From: Pseudazoarcus pumilus
GTDB lineage: Bacteria > Pseudomonadota > Gammaproteobacteria > Burkholderiales > Rhodocyclaceae
Length of the DNA stretch: 64,000 bases
Reading direction: 5' to 3'
NCBI RefSeq assembly: GCF_002872475.1
Contig: NZ_CP025682.1
Span: 868,001-932,000, forward strand
The position numbers were made by a program, and so were the translations under genes. The notes beneath the pieces were generated by a model that was given only the letters and a program-made list of their open reading frames with translations, made no database searches and had not been told where the DNA came from. Below, piece by piece: positions 49,728 through 59,592 of this stretch. Positions within the stretch are counted from its first letter, which is position 1, and the number at the start of each line of letters is the position of its first letter.

Positions 49728-51527
49728 TCAGCCCTTGGCGACTTCGACCTGGGTCTCGACCTTCTGGCGCAGGCGGATGTGCAGTTCGCGCAGCTGGCGC
49801 TCGTCGACGTCGCTGGGCGCCTCGGTGAGCAGGCACTGGGCGCGCTGCGTCTTGGGGAAGGCGATCACGTCGCGGATCGACTCGGCGCCGCTCATCAGCG
49901 TGACGATGCGGTCCAGGCCGAAGGCCAGGCCACCGTGCGGCGGCGCGCCATAGCGCAACGCGTCGAGCAGGAAGCCGAACTTGGCGCGGGCCTCTTCCTC
50001 GCCGATGCCCAGCGCGCGGAAGACCTGGCTCTGCATGTCGGCGCGATGGATACGCACCGAGCCGCCGCCGATTTCCCAGCCGTTGAGCGCCAGGTCGTAG
50101 GCCTTGGCCAGGCAGGCGCCCGGATCGGACTCGAGCAGCTCGAAGTGCTCGTCCTTCGGCGCCGTGAACGGGTGGTGGCAGGCCGTCCAGCGCTTTTCGT
50201 CCTCGTCGTACTCGAACATCGGGAAGTCGACCACCCACACCGGGCACCAGGCCTCGCCGTTGAGAAATCCCTTCTCGTGGCCGAGCTTGACGCGCAGCGC
50301 GCCGAGCGCGTCATTGACCACCTTGGCCTTGTCCGCGCCGAAGAAGATCAGGTCGCCCGATTGTGCGCCGGTGCGCTCGATGATGGTCGCCAGCGCGCGC
50401 TGGTGCAGGTTCTTGACGATGGGCGACTGCAGGCCTTCCTCGTTGAGTTTTGACGCGTCATTGACCTTGATGTAGGCCAGACCGCGTGCGCCGTAGATGC
50501 CGACGAACTTGGTGTACTCGTCGATCTCGCCGCGGGTCAGTTCGCCGCCACCGGGCACGCGCAGCGCCGCAACACGCCCGCCACTGCTGGCCGGGCCGGA
50601 GAAGACCTTGAAGGCGACGTCCTCGACCGCGTCGGTGACGTCGACCAGTTCCAGCGTCACGCGCAGGTCGGGCTTGTCCGAGCCGTAGCGACGCATCGCC
50701 TCGGCGTAGCTCAGGCGCGGGAAGGGCGAGGGCAGCTCGACATCCATCGCATCCTGAAAGACATAGCGGATGAGTTCTTCGATGACGGCGGTGATCTCGC
50801 CCTCGTTCATGAACGAAGTCTCGATATCGACCTGGGTGAACTCGGGCTGGCGGTCGGCGCGCAGGTCCTCGTCACGGAAGCACTTGGTGATCTGGTAGTA
50901 GCGGTCGAAGCCGGCGACCATGAGCATCTGCTTGAACAACTGCGGCGACTGCGGCAGCGCGAAGAACTGCCCCGGATGCACGCGCGAGGGCACCAGGTAG
51001 TCGCGCGCGCCTTCGGGCGTGCTCTTGGTGAGCATCGGCGTTTCGACGTCGACGAAACCGTGATCGTCGAGGAAGCGGCGGAAGGCGCGGGCCACGCGAT
51101 AGCGCAGCATCAGGTTCTCCTGCATCTGCGGGCGGCGCAGGTCGACCACGCGGTGGGTCAGGCGCACGGTCTCGGACAGGTTGTCGTCGTCGAGCTGGAA
51201 CGGCGGCGTGACCGCGGCGTTGAGCACCTCGATGTCGTGGCACAGCACCTCGATCTCGCCCGAGGTCAGGGCGGCGTTCTCGGTGCCGGCGGGGCGGCGG
51301 CGCACCCGGCCCTCGATGCGCAACACGTACTCGCTGCGCACCGATTCGGCGATCGCGAACATGTCCGCGCGGTCCGGGTCGCACACCACCTGCACCAGAC
51401 CCTCGCGGTCGCGCAGATCGATGAAGATCACCCCGCCATGGTCGCGGCGGCGGTGCACCCAGCCACACAGGGAGACGCTCTGGTCGAGATCGGCGGCCGT
51501 GACCTGGCCACAGTAATGAGTACGCAT
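49728..51527 (-). CDS. aspS: aspartyl-tRNA synthetase
   Basis: A 599-residue class IIb synthetase charging tRNA-Asp. The OB-fold anticodon domain opens the protein ([20 protein letters not shown]), motif 2 is [21 protein letters not shown], the bacterial insertion domain lies in the middle, and motif 3 is [15 protein letters not shown]. Length matches E. coli AspS (590). An upstream open frame reaching into fmdB is spurious. Whether it also aminoacylates tRNA-Asn (non-discriminating form) depends on gatCAB presence, not visible here. Confidence 0.96.
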   Translation of the reverse strand: MRTHYCGQVTAADLDQSVSLCGWVHRRRDHGGVIFIDLRDREGLVQVVCDPDRADMFAIAESVRSEYVLRIEGRVRRRPAGTENAALTSGEIEVLCHDIEVLNAAVTPPFQLDDDNLSETVRLTHRVVDLRRPQMQENLMLRYRVARAFRRFLDDHGFVDVETPMLTKSTPEGARDYLVPSRVHPGQFFALPQSPQLFKQMLMVAGFDRYYQITKCFRDEDLRADRQPEFTQVDIETSFMNEGEITAVIEELIRYVFQDAMDVELPSPFPRLSYAEAMRRYGSDKPDLRVTLELVDVTDAVEDVAFKVFSGPASSGGRVAALRVPGGGELTRGEIDEYTKFVGIYGARGLAYIKVNDASKLNEEGLQSPIVKNLHQRALATIIERTGAQSGDLIFFGADKAKVVNDALGALRVKLGHEKGFLNGEAWCPVWVVDFPMFEYDEDEKRWTACHHPFTAPKDEHFELLESDPGACLAKAYDLALNGWEIGGGSVRIHRADMQSQVFRALGIGEEEARAKFGFLLDALRYGAPPHGGLAFGLDRIVTLMSGAESIRDVIAFPKTQRAQCLLTEAPSDVDERQLRELHIRLRQKVETQVEVAKG

Positions 51528-51594
51528 GTCATGTTCCGAACGGTTGGGGCCGACCGCGCATCGCTGCATGCGGCCAGGCCGATGATGCGGGAGG

Positions 51595-51876
51595 TCAGTG
51601 GCAGCCGCAGCCGCCCGTGCTGCACGCGGAGGGCGCGGACGCGGAAGATTCGCTGCCGCCCGATTCGGTCGCCTTGGCCGCAGGCGCGCTGCCCGAATTC
51701 TTGAAGTCGGTGGCGTACCAGCCGCTTCCCTTGAGCTGGAAGCCGGCTGCGGAGACCAGCTTGGTATAGGTCTCGGCGCCGCATTCGGGGCAAGTGGTGA
51801 GCAGCGCAGCCCCCATCTTCTGGAGGTGTTCCTTCTGTGCGCCGCAGGTGGTGCATCGATATTCGTAGATCGGCAT
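51595..51876 (-). CDS. FmdB-family zinc-ribbon protein
   Basis: A 93-residue protein with the FmdB N-terminus [20 protein letters not shown] and a zinc ribbon of two Cys pairs (CTTCG and [11 protein letters not shown]). [16 protein letters not shown] is the usual second part. The tail is Ser/Ala-rich and ends CSTGGCGCH, an extra cysteine/histidine cluster. The function of FmdB proteins is poorly known; they usually precede aspS, as here. An ATG 18 bases upstream (51894) is in frame, but the family begins at MPIYEY. Confidence 0.9.
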   Translation of the reverse strand: MPIYEYRCTTCGAQKEHLQKMGAALLTTCPECGAETYTKLVSAAGFQLKGSGWYATDFKNSGSAPAAKATESGGSESSASAPSACSTGGCGCH

Positions 51877-51968
51877 GGCAACCTCTGCAAGCAAGCGGTG
51901 GATTTTAGCAGAACAGCGTGCTTGCTATGGGGGCGGCATCGCGCGAATTCAAGGGGCCGCGGCGAGCG

Positions 51969-52829
51969 TCAGAATCCGCCGAGGTAGGCCTGCGTGATGC
52001 CCTCGCCCCAGAACAGGGCGAGCACGCCCGCCGCGGCCAGATAGGGGCCGAAGGGAATGGGTACGTTGCGCCCGTGGCGCGCGAGCACGATCAGCGCGAT
52101 GCCGGTCACTGCGCCCACCAGCGACGAGAACAGAATGACCAGCGGCAGCATCTGCCAGCCCAGCCACGCGCCGATGGCGGCGAGCAGCTTGAAGTCCCCG
52201 TAACCCATGCCCTCCTTGCCGGTGACCAGCTTGAACAGCCAGAACACCGACCAAAGCGACAGATAGCCGGCCATCGCGCCGATCACCGCGTCGGCCAGCG
52301 GGACGTAGGTCGCGCCCAGATTCATCAGCAGGCCCAGCCACAGCAGCGGCAGCGTGATCTGGTCGGGCAGCAGCTGGGTGTCCGCATCGATGAAGGCCAG
52401 CGCGATCATCGCCCATACGAATACCAGCGCACCGGCCAGCGCCAGGCTCGCGCCGAAGTGCACCGCGGCGTAGCCGCTGATCAGCCCGGTGAGCAGCTCG
52501 ACCACCGGGTAGCGTCGTCCGATGGGCGCGCTGCAGTGCCCGCAACGTCCGCGCAGCACCACATAGCTGATCAGCGGGATGTTCTCGAAGGCGCCGATGC
52601 GATGGCCGCAGTGCGGACACGACGAACGCGGTACGGCGAGGTTGTAGCGCGATGCCGCCGGTGTCGGCTCGCCGCGCAGCTCGGCCGCCTGGGCTTCCCA
52701 CTCGCGCTCCATCATGCGCGGCAGGCGGTGGATCACGACGTTGAGAAAGCTGCCGACGAACAGGCCCAGCAGCACGCACAGCGCGGACAGGGCGAAGGGG
52801 TCTCGGAAAAGGTCGGGCATCGGGTCCAT
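51969..52829 (-). CDS. pilD: prepilin peptidase / N-methyltransferase
   Basis: A 286-residue membrane aspartic protease that cleaves type IV prepilin leaders and methylates the new N-terminus. The cytoplasmic zinc loop has the paired cysteines SCPHCGHRIG and CGHCSAPIG, and the catalytic aspartates lie in FIDADTQLLPD and GYGDFKLLAAIG. About seven hydrophobic segments follow the first. Length matches PilD (290). The operon order pilB, pilC, pilD is the standard one; coaE, often next in betaproteobacteria, is replaced by fmdB. Confidence 0.95.
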   Translation of the reverse strand: MDPMPDLFRDPFALSALCVLLGLFVGSFLNVVIHRLPRMMEREWEAQAAELRGEPTPAASRYNLAVPRSSCPHCGHRIGAFENIPLISYVVLRGRCGHCSAPIGRRYPVVELLTGLISGYAAVHFGASLALAGALVFVWAMIALAFIDADTQLLPDQITLPLLWLGLLMNLGATYVPLADAVIGAMAGYLSLWSVFWLFKLVTGKEGMGYGDFKLLAAIGAWLGWQMLPLVILFSSLVGAVTGIALIVLARHGRNVPIPFGPYLAAAGVLALFWGEGITQAYLGGF

Positions 52830-52866
52830 GCGCGCCGCGGCCCAGGCCGCGGCGCCGGAGAGCGGC

Positions 52867-54102
52867 TCAGATGACGCCGCCGAGCTTGAAGATGGGCAGA
52901 TACATCGCGATCACGAGACCGCCGATGATGGTGCCGAGGAAGACCATGATGGCCGGCTCGAGCAGTTGCGACAGGCCCGCCACGGCGTCATCGACTTCCT
53001 GCTCGTAGAAGTCGGCGACCTTGCCGAGCATGGCGTCGAGTTCGCCCGACTCCTCGCCGATGGAAACCATCTGCACGACCATCACCGGGAAGACCTCGGC
53101 GTTCTGCATGGCGACGGTGAGGCTGGTGCCGGTGGAAACCTCGGTCTGGATCTGCTTCGTAGCGGTCAGGTAGACGTGGTTGCCGGACGCGCCGCCGACC
53201 GAATCGAGCGCCTCCACCAGCGGCACGCCGGCGGCGAACATCGTCGACAGCGTGCGCGCCCAGCGCGCCACGGTGGCTTTGCGCACGATGTCGCCGATGA
53301 CGGGCAGCCGCAGCAGGGCGCGGTCGAGGAGATTCTGTGCTGCGGGCGAGCGTTTATACAGATAGGCCGTGATCATCACGGTGGCGACGATCGCGCCCAG
53401 GATCACGTACCACCACGCGACGAAGGCGTCGGAGATCGCCAGCACCAGCAGCGTGGGTGCCGGCAGGTCGGCGCCGAAGCTCTCGAAGACCTTCTTGAAT
53501 TCGGGGATGACGAACAGCATCATCACCGCGATCACCAGGCCGGCGACGACGACCACCGCGGCCGGGTAGAACATCGCCGACTTGATCTTGCTCTTGATGG
53601 CGAGGATCTTTTCCTTGTAGGTGGCCAGGCGCTCGAGCAGGTTGTCGAGGATGCCGGCCTGCTCGCCTGCGGCGACCAGGTTGCAGAACAGGCGGTCGAA
53701 GTACTGCGGATGGCGGGAGAAGGCGGCCGCGAGGCTGGCGCCGGTTTCCACGTCGTTGCGGATGTCGTTGAGCAGCCGCGCGAAGCTCGAGTTGGTCGCG
53801 CCCTTGATACCGATGTCGAAGGCCTGCAGCAGCGGCACGCCCGAGCGCATCATGGTCGCGAGCTGGCGCGTGAACAGCGCGATGTCCTTCTCGCCGATGC
53901 GCCGCCCGCGCGAGAGCTTCTGCTTCTTGACGCGGGTGACGATGATGCCCTGGCGGCGCATCGTGACATGCACCACGTTTTCGCCGCTGGCGCGCAGTTC
54001 GCCGCGCACCATCTTGCCGTTCTTGTCCTTGCCCTCCCAGTTGAACAGATGCTCCCTGGGGCGCAGGGGGGAAGAGCGTCGTGCTGGTGCTGAAGTCGCC
54101 AT
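52867..54102 (-). CDS. pilC: type IV pilus inner-membrane platform protein
   Basis: A 411-residue T2SS-F family protein forming the platform on which the pilus motor ATPases act. Start features are LFNWEGKDKNGKMVRGE, then two T2SS-F repeats: LATMMRSGVPLLQAFDIG and TLSTMFAAGVPLVEALDSVG, with three membrane segments around residues 175, 225 and 385. GEESGELDAMLGKVADFYE is also typical. It lies 37 bases upstream of pilD and 17 downstream of pilB. Confidence 0.96.
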   Translation of the reverse strand: MATSAPARRSSPLRPREHLFNWEGKDKNGKMVRGELRASGENVVHVTMRRQGIIVTRVKKQKLSRGRRIGEKDIALFTRQLATMMRSGVPLLQAFDIGIKGATNSSFARLLNDIRNDVETGASLAAAFSRHPQYFDRLFCNLVAAGEQAGILDNLLERLATYKEKILAIKSKIKSAMFYPAAVVVVAGLVIAVMMLFVIPEFKKVFESFGADLPAPTLLVLAISDAFVAWWYVILGAIVATVMITAYLYKRSPAAQNLLDRALLRLPVIGDIVRKATVARWARTLSTMFAAGVPLVEALDSVGGASGNHVYLTATKQIQTEVSTGTSLTVAMQNAEVFPVMVVQMVSIGEESGELDAMLGKVADFYEQEVDDAVAGLSQLLEPAIMVFLGTIIGGLVIAMYLPIFKLGGVI

Positions 54103-54119
54103 GGAGTCGGGCTGTCCGT

Positions 54120-55835
54120 TCAGTCGTTGGTGTTCGCGAGCACTTCCTCGAGCGAGGTGATGCCCTGCTTGACCTTGATCAGGCCGGAGGCGCGCAGGTC
54201 GCGCACGCCTTCGTTGCGTGCCTGGTCGGCGATGTCGATCGAGCTGCAGTTGGTCATGATCATGCGCGCCATCTCGTCGGAGACCGGCATCACCTGATAG
54301 ATGCCGACGCGGCCGCGATAGCCCGACCCGTTGCAGCGCTCGCAGCCGACCGGGCCCTGCGGCTGCCAGCTGCCGTCAATGTCCTCGGCCGGAAAACCGG
54401 CCTGCAGCAGCGCCTCGACCGGGATGTCGACCGGCTTCTTGCACGAGCACAACCGGCGCGCCAGGCGCTGGGCGGAGATCAGCACCACCGACGAGGCGAT
54501 GTTGAACGGCGCCACGCCCATGTTGCGCAGGCGCTCGAGCGTCGAGGGCGCATCGTTGGTGTGCAGCGTGGAAAGCATCAGGTGGCCGGTCTGCGCGGCC
54601 TTGATCGCGATCTCGGCCGTTTCCAGGTCACGGATCTCGCCGACCATGATGATGTCCGGATCCTGACGCAGGAAGGCGCGCAACGCAGCGGCGAAGGTCA
54701 GACCGGCCTTTTCGTGGATGTTGACCTGATTGATGCCCGCGATGTTGATCTCGGCCGGGTCCTCGGCGGTGGAAATGTTGGTGCCGGCAGTATTGAGGAT
54801 GTTCAGGCAGGTGTACAGCGACACCGTCTTGCCCGAACCGGTCGGGCCGGTCACCAGGATCATGCCGTAGGGGCGCTTGATGGCCTCGAGCAGCGCCTTC
54901 TTCTGGTCCGGCTCGTAGCCCAGCGCGTCGATGCCCATCAGCGCCGAGGCCGAGTCGAGGATACGCATCACGATCTTCTCGCCGTGCAGGGTCGGCAGCG
55001 AGGAAACGCGGAAATCGATGGCCTTGTTCTTGGACAGCACCAGCTTCATGCGCCCGTCCTGGGGCAGGCGCTTTTCCGAGATGTCGAGCCGCGAGATCAC
55101 CTTGATGCGCGCGGCGATCTTGTCCTTGAGCACCAGCGGCGGCTGGGCGACCTCGCGCAGCACGCCGTCGGTGCGCACGCGGATGCGGTAGTGCTTCTCG
55201 TAGGGCTCGAAGTGAATGTCCGAGGCGCCCTCGTTGATCGCGTCGATCAGGATCTTCTGGATGTAGCGCACGACCGGAGCGTCATCGACCTCCTGGTTGG
55301 CTTCATCCGATGGAGACTCCCCGCCGGCGACACTCTCGAGCAGGTCGAGTTCGATGCCCTCGCCGGTGAGTTCGCGCAGCGTCTCTTCGGCCGATTCGGC
55401 GAGCTTTTCGACGATTTTCGCCAGCTTGGCCGCTTCGGCGACCACCACCTCCACCTGCATGCCGCTCTGGAAGCGGATTTCGTCGAGCGCGCGCATGTTC
55501 GACGGGTCGGCCGTGGCAATCACCAGCCGGTTCTGGCGCCTGGCCAGCGGTACCACCTGGTGCTTGGCGAGCAGCTTGCGATCGACCGCATCCTTGGGCG
55601 TGGCCGTGACGTCGAGCGCGGCCACGTCGAGCAGCGGACAGCCGAAGGTGTCGGCGGCGAAGCGGGCGATGTCGAGACTCTTGAGGATGGCGCGCCGGTC
55701 CAGCTCCACGATGAAGCCGTTGGTCGTATTGCCGGCCGCCTCGGTGCAGGCGATGGCGTCCGCCTCGGTCACCCGTCCCTGCTGGATCAGTGCGCGCGCG
55801 AGGCCACTGAGAGGAGTCTGGGGATTGGCTGCCAT
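54120..55835 (-). CDS. pilB: type IV pilus assembly ATPase
   Basis: A 571-residue hexameric motor for pilus extension. An N-terminal T2SSE_N (MshEN-like) domain covers about residues 1-150. The ATPase core has the Walker A GPTGSGKTVSLY near residue 330, the Asp box, LRAFLRQDPDIIMVGEIRD (Walker B), and the His box. A zinc-binding tetracysteine motif follows (LCSCKKP...CERCNGSGYRGRVG). Length matches PilB (about 566). The MshEN domain could respond to cyclic di-GMP, as in some relatives. Confidence 0.96.
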   Translation of the reverse strand: MAANPQTPLSGLARALIQQGRVTEADAIACTEAAGNTTNGFIVELDRRAILKSLDIARFAADTFGCPLLDVAALDVTATPKDAVDRKLLAKHQVVPLARRQNRLVIATADPSNMRALDEIRFQSGMQVEVVVAEAAKLAKIVEKLAESAEETLRELTGEGIELDLLESVAGGESPSDEANQEVDDAPVVRYIQKILIDAINEGASDIHFEPYEKHYRIRVRTDGVLREVAQPPLVLKDKIAARIKVISRLDISEKRLPQDGRMKLVLSKNKAIDFRVSSLPTLHGEKIVMRILDSASALMGIDALGYEPDQKKALLEAIKRPYGMILVTGPTGSGKTVSLYTCLNILNTAGTNISTAEDPAEINIAGINQVNIHEKAGLTFAAALRAFLRQDPDIIMVGEIRDLETAEIAIKAAQTGHLMLSTLHTNDAPSTLERLRNMGVAPFNIASSVVLISAQRLARRLCSCKKPVDIPVEALLQAGFPAEDIDGSWQPQGPVGCERCNGSGYRGRVGIYQVMPVSDEMARMIMTNCSSIDIADQARNEGVRDLRASGLIKVKQGITSLEEVLANTND

Positions 55836-55923
55836 GGATGCTCGGACTGTGCGGACATCTGATCTTGCCCGCCACCTGCGGCATTGTAAAGCCCCGCCAC
55901 GCTATCCCGATTGAATGCCTGCC

Positions 55924-57219
55924 TCAGCCGTCGATGCCGGACGACTCGGCCGATGCCTCGGGACGAAAGATGCGGGCCAGTCGTACCATCTTGTCCTCGG
56001 CTTGCACGACCTCGATCGCAATGCCGTTGATGCGCACCGACAGGTCCGCTTCGGGGATGTCCTCGAGGTGTTCGAGGATCAGGCCGTTGAGCGTCTTGGG
56101 CCCGTCCAGCGGAAAATCCAGGTCGAGACGGCGATTGAGTTCGCGCAGGTTCTGGCCGCCGTCGACCAGCGCCGAACCGTCCGTATTCCAGTCCAGTTTG
56201 GCGTGCGCTTCGGGCTGGCTGGTCGTGAACTTGCCGATGATCTCCTCGATGATGTCGTCGACGGTGACCAGGCCCAGCAACTCGCCGTATTCGTCGACCA
56301 CCAGCGCCATGCGCTGGCGGTTCTCCTGAAAGAACTGAAGCTGGGTGTAGACGTGGGTGTCTGCCGGGATGAAGTAGGGCTTGGCGACCATCTCGCGGAC
56401 GTCCTCGACCTCGAAGCCGGATTCGAGTGCACGCGAGGCGACGCGGCGCAGGTGAAGCACGCCGACGACGCGTTCGTTGTCCCCTTCGAGCACTGGCAGG
56501 CGCGTGTGGTAGCTGGTCGCGATCTGCTTGCGAATCTCGTCGGTCGGCTGACGCAGGTCGATGCTCTCGATCATGCCGCGCGGAATCATGACGTCTTCGA
56601 CCGTGATGTGTTCCAGGTCGAACAGGTTGACCAGCATGTCGCGGTTCTTCTGCGCAATGTACTGGCCCGATTCGAGCACCATCGAGCGCAACTCTTCGAC
56701 GGACAGGCTGCTCGGCTTGTTCTCGCCGTGCAGTTCCAGACGCAGCAGCTTCAGTATTGCCGAGACGAACAGGTTGACGAACCACACGGCCGGGTAGGAC
56801 ACGCGCAGCAGAAAAGTCAGCGGGTAGCTGACGAACAGGGCGAGTCGATCGGCGTAATGCGCACCAATGACCTTGGGCGTGATCTCCGAGAACACCAGGA
56901 TGAAGAAGGTCAGCAGCACCGTGCCTGCCGCCAGTGCCCAGCTTTCCTCGCCGAACAGGTTGATCGTGATCACGCTGGCGAGCGTCGCCGCGGCGACGTT
57001 GACCAGATTGTTGAACAGCAGGATCACGCCGAGCAGCCGGTCGGTGCGTGACAGCAGGTCGATGGCCCGCTGCGCGCCGCGATGTCCGGCGCTGGCCAGC
57101 GAGCGCAGTCGATAGCGGTTGGAGGCCATCATGACCGTTTCGGTCATCGACGACATGGCGGAGAGTACGAGCAGAAAGGCCAGCGCCGCGAACTGCGCGC
57201 CAATGGAGAGAGATTGCAC
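55924..57219 (-). CDS. CNNM/CorC-family membrane protein (DUF21, CBS pair)
   Basis: A 431-residue membrane protein. The DUF21 transmembrane domain occupies about residues 1-185 (LAFLLVLSAMSSMTETVMMAS, TLASVITINLF, VFSEITPKVIGAHYADRLAL). A pair of CBS domains follows (MIPRGMIESIDLRQPTDEI; RMALVVDEYGELLGLVTVDD), then a CorC_HlyC C-terminal domain. Family members transport or sense divalent cations such as Mg2+ or Co2+; the subgroup resembles YfjD. The neighbours ccsA upstream and ffh beyond are a common proteobacterial order. Confidence 0.92.
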   Translation of the reverse strand: MQSLSIGAQFAALAFLLVLSAMSSMTETVMMASNRYRLRSLASAGHRGAQRAIDLLSRTDRLLGVILLFNNLVNVAAATLASVITINLFGEESWALAAGTVLLTFFILVFSEITPKVIGAHYADRLALFVSYPLTFLLRVSYPAVWFVNLFVSAILKLLRLELHGENKPSSLSVEELRSMVLESGQYIAQKNRDMLVNLFDLEHITVEDVMIPRGMIESIDLRQPTDEIRKQIATSYHTRLPVLEGDNERVVGVLHLRRVASRALESGFEVEDVREMVAKPYFIPADTHVYTQLQFFQENRQRMALVVDEYGELLGLVTVDDIIEEIIGKFTTSQPEAHAKLDWNTDGSALVDGGQNLRELNRRLDLDFPLDGPKTLNGLILEHLEDIPEADLSVRINGIAIEVVQAEDKMVRLARIFRPEASAESSGIDG

Positions 57220-57295
57220 TAGGGAAGTGATCCGGGTCGGTTGGGTGCGTGTTCAGTATTGAGGGGTGGCCGCGGCGCTGTCAACGCGCCGCAAC

Positions 57296-58114
57296 TCAGC
57301 CGCCGCGCGCGAGCAGCACCTCGAGCACGAAGCGACTGCCCAGATAGGCCAGCAGCAACGCGATGAAGCCCGCCAGTGTCCAGCGCAGCGCGACGCGCCC
57401 GCGCCAGCCGCGTGCGCGCCGTCCGATCAGCAGCACCGCGAAGAGCAGCCACGAGATGAAGGCGAAGACGGTCTTGTGATCCACGCGGAAGGGCTGGCCG
57501 AAAAGCTCCTCGGAGAAGAGCACGCCCGAGCCCAGCGTGAGCGTGAGCAGCACGAAGGCGATGCCGATGAGCCGGAAGAGCAGGGTCTCCATCGTCATCA
57601 GCGGCGGCAGTGCGGCGATGCTGCGCGAGATGCGGCCGCTGTGCAGTTGGCGTTCGGCCACGGCCATCAGCAAGGCGTGCAGCGCGGCCAGCGTAAACAG
57701 GCTGTAGGCGAGCATCGCGACGATGAAGTGCGCGCGAAAGGCGGGCGAATCGGCATTGGCCAGCATCTGCTGGCCGGGCAGGACCAGCGACACCAGCACC
57801 GCGACCACGCCGGCCGGCAGGGCCAGCGCGTGCAGCCCGTGCAGCGCGGCGTAGAAGGTTTCGATCCAGTAGAAGCAGATCGCCAGCCACACCATCATCG
57901 AGATCGCCGGCCCGAAGCCGAAACGCATCGTGCCGTCGGCGAACATCGCCGAGTGCAGGGCCAGCCCGTGGGCGGCGAGCGCGACCAGCAGCACGCCTTG
58001 TTCGGGAGCCGAGAGCGAGCGTGCCGGGGTGCCGGCCGTGCCGCCGCGACGCAGCCACAGTGCGAGACCGGCGTAGATCGAGGCGGCGACCAGATGCAGT
58101 AGAATATGATCCAT
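57296..58114 (-). CDS. cytochrome c assembly family membrane protein (CcsA/YpjD-like)
   Basis: A 272-residue protein with about eight membrane segments. The cytochrome-c-assembly pattern is present: PAFRAHFIVAMLAYSLFTLAALHA around a conserved histidine, GVLFSEELFGQPFRVDHKTVFAFISWL with a second histidine, and a tryptophan-poor WWD-like region. The best-known relatives are YpjD-type proteins adjacent to ffh, whose role in haem handling is unproven. It diverges from ffh across 111 bases and is followed by corC. Confidence 0.88.
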   Translation of the reverse strand: MDHILLHLVAASIYAGLALWLRRGGTAGTPARSLSAPEQGVLLVALAAHGLALHSAMFADGTMRFGFGPAISMMVWLAICFYWIETFYAALHGLHALALPAGVVAVLVSLVLPGQQMLANADSPAFRAHFIVAMLAYSLFTLAALHALLMAVAERQLHSGRISRSIAALPPLMTMETLLFRLIGIAFVLLTLTLGSGVLFSEELFGQPFRVDHKTVFAFISWLLFAVLLIGRRARGWRGRVALRWTLAGFIALLLAYLGSRFVLEVLLARGG

Positions 58115-58225
58115 TTCGGGCCGAGTTTACTCCATGGCGCTGATGGTCGGCGGACTTTGGCGCCCGCGCCGGGTGCCCCCGCCCGGCTCGCGTGTGGCCC
58201 GCCCCTGTCGCGGAGTACCGATTTC

Positions 58226-59584
58226 ATGCTGGACAACCTCACCACCCGCCTGTCGCGCGTCGTCAAGACCTTGCGCGGCCAGGCCCGCCTGACCGAAGAC
58301 AACATCCAGGAGGCTCTGCGCGAGGTGCGCATGGCGCTGCTCGAAGCCGATGTGGCCCTGCCCGTGGTCAAGGAATTCATCGCGCGTGTGCGCGAGAAGG
58401 CCGTCGGTCAGGAGGTCGTCGGTTCGCTCACGCCGGGGCAGGCGCTGGTTGGCGTCGTGCACGACGAACTGACCGCGCTGATGGGGGGCGAGCACGCCGG
58501 GCTGGATCTGGCCGCCCGTCCGCCCGCCGTGATCCTGATGGCCGGCCTGCAGGGCGCGGGCAAGACCACCACCACCGGCAAGCTCGGCAAGTTGCTCGTC
58601 GAGCGCATGAAGAAGAAGGTGCTGGCCGTTTCGGCCGACGTCTATCGTCCGGCGGCGATCGAGCAGCTCAGAACCGTCGCCGAACAGGCCGGCATCGATT
58701 TCTTCCCGTCCTCGCCCGAGCAGAAGCCGGTGGACATCGCGCGCGCCGCGCTCGATCACGCGCGTCGCCACTACTACGACGTGGTGCTGCTCGACACCGC
58801 CGGCCGGCTGGCCATCGACGAGGCCATGATGGCCGAGATCCAGGCCCTGCACGCGGCGGTCGAACCGGTCGAGACGCTGTTCGTGGTCGACGCCATGCTC
58901 GGTCAGGATGCCGTGAATACCGCGCGCGCCTTCAACGAAGCGCTGCCGCTGACCGGTGTCGTGCTGACCAAGCTCGACGGCGATTCGCGCGGCGGCGCGG
59001 CGTTGTCGGTGCGCCACGTGACCGGCAAGCCGCTCAAGTTTGCCGGCGTCGGCGAGAAGCTCACCGGCCTGGAAGAATTCCACCCGCAGCGCATGGCCAG
59101 CCGCATCCTGGGCATGGGCGACATCATGGGCCTGGTCGAGGATGCGCGCCGTGGCGTCGACGAGGGCGAGGCGCGTGCGCTCGCGCAGAAGCTCAAGACC
59201 GGCAAGGGCTTCGACCTTGAAGACTTCAAGGCGCAGATCGGGCAGATGCGCAAGATGGGTGGGCTGTCCTCGATGCTCGAGAAGATGCCCGCACAGTTCG
59301 CCGCGGCCGCCGGCCAGTTGCAGGGGGGGGCGCAGGAGAAGTCGATCGGCCGCATCGAAGGCATCATCAATTCCATGACGCCGGCAGAGCGGGCCAAGCC
59401 GGAGATTCTCAAGGCCAGCCGCAAGCGCCGCATCGCGGCTGGTGCCGGTGTGTCGGTGCAGGAGGTCAACCGCCTGCTCAAGCAGTTCGAGCAGACGCAG
59501 AAGATGATGAAGCAGTTCTCCAAGGGCGGCATGCAGAAGATGATGCGCGGCATGAAGGGCATGCTCCCCGGCATGATGCGCTAG
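58226..59584 (+). CDS. ffh: signal recognition particle protein Ffh
   Basis: A 452-residue SRP54-type GTPase guiding inner-membrane proteins cotranslationally. N domain to about residue 90; G domain with GLQGAGKTTTTGKLGK, DTAGRLAID and TKLDGDSRGGAAL; M domain rich in methionine (MRKMGGLSSMLEKM, QKMMKQFSKGGMQKMMRGM) that binds signal peptides and SRP RNA. The start at 58226 gives the family length (453 in E. coli). No SRP RNA gene is recognised nearby. It heads a short plus-strand set; EI24 starts 8 bases after its stop. Confidence 0.96.
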   Translation: MLDNLTTRLSRVVKTLRGQARLTEDNIQEALREVRMALLEADVALPVVKEFIARVREKAVGQEVVGSLTPGQALVGVVHDELTALMGGEHAGLDLAARPPAVILMAGLQGAGKTTTTGKLGKLLVERMKKKVLAVSADVYRPAAIEQLRTVAEQAGIDFFPSSPEQKPVDIARAALDHARRHYYDVVLLDTAGRLAIDEAMMAEIQALHAAVEPVETLFVVDAMLGQDAVNTARAFNEALPLTGVVLTKLDGDSRGGAALSVRHVTGKPLKFAGVGEKLTGLEEFHPQRMASRILGMGDIMGLVEDARRGVDEGEARALAQKLKTGKGFDLEDFKAQIGQMRKMGGLSSMLEKMPAQFAAAAGQLQGGAQEKSIGRIEGIINSMTPAERAKPEILKASRKRRIAAGAGVSVQEVNRLLKQFEQTQKMMKQFSKGGMQKMMRGMKGMLPGMMR

Positions 59585-59592
59585 GACCGGCG

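Noticed and set aside
51528-51890. Fusion of FmdB and AspS
   Set aside because: The open frame upstream of aspS is out of frame with fmdB, which has its own start, zinc ribbon and stop.
58115-58225. SRP RNA or other small RNA beside ffh
   Set aside because: The 111-base gap has no GNRA-capped SRP Alu/domain IV signature and no terminator.
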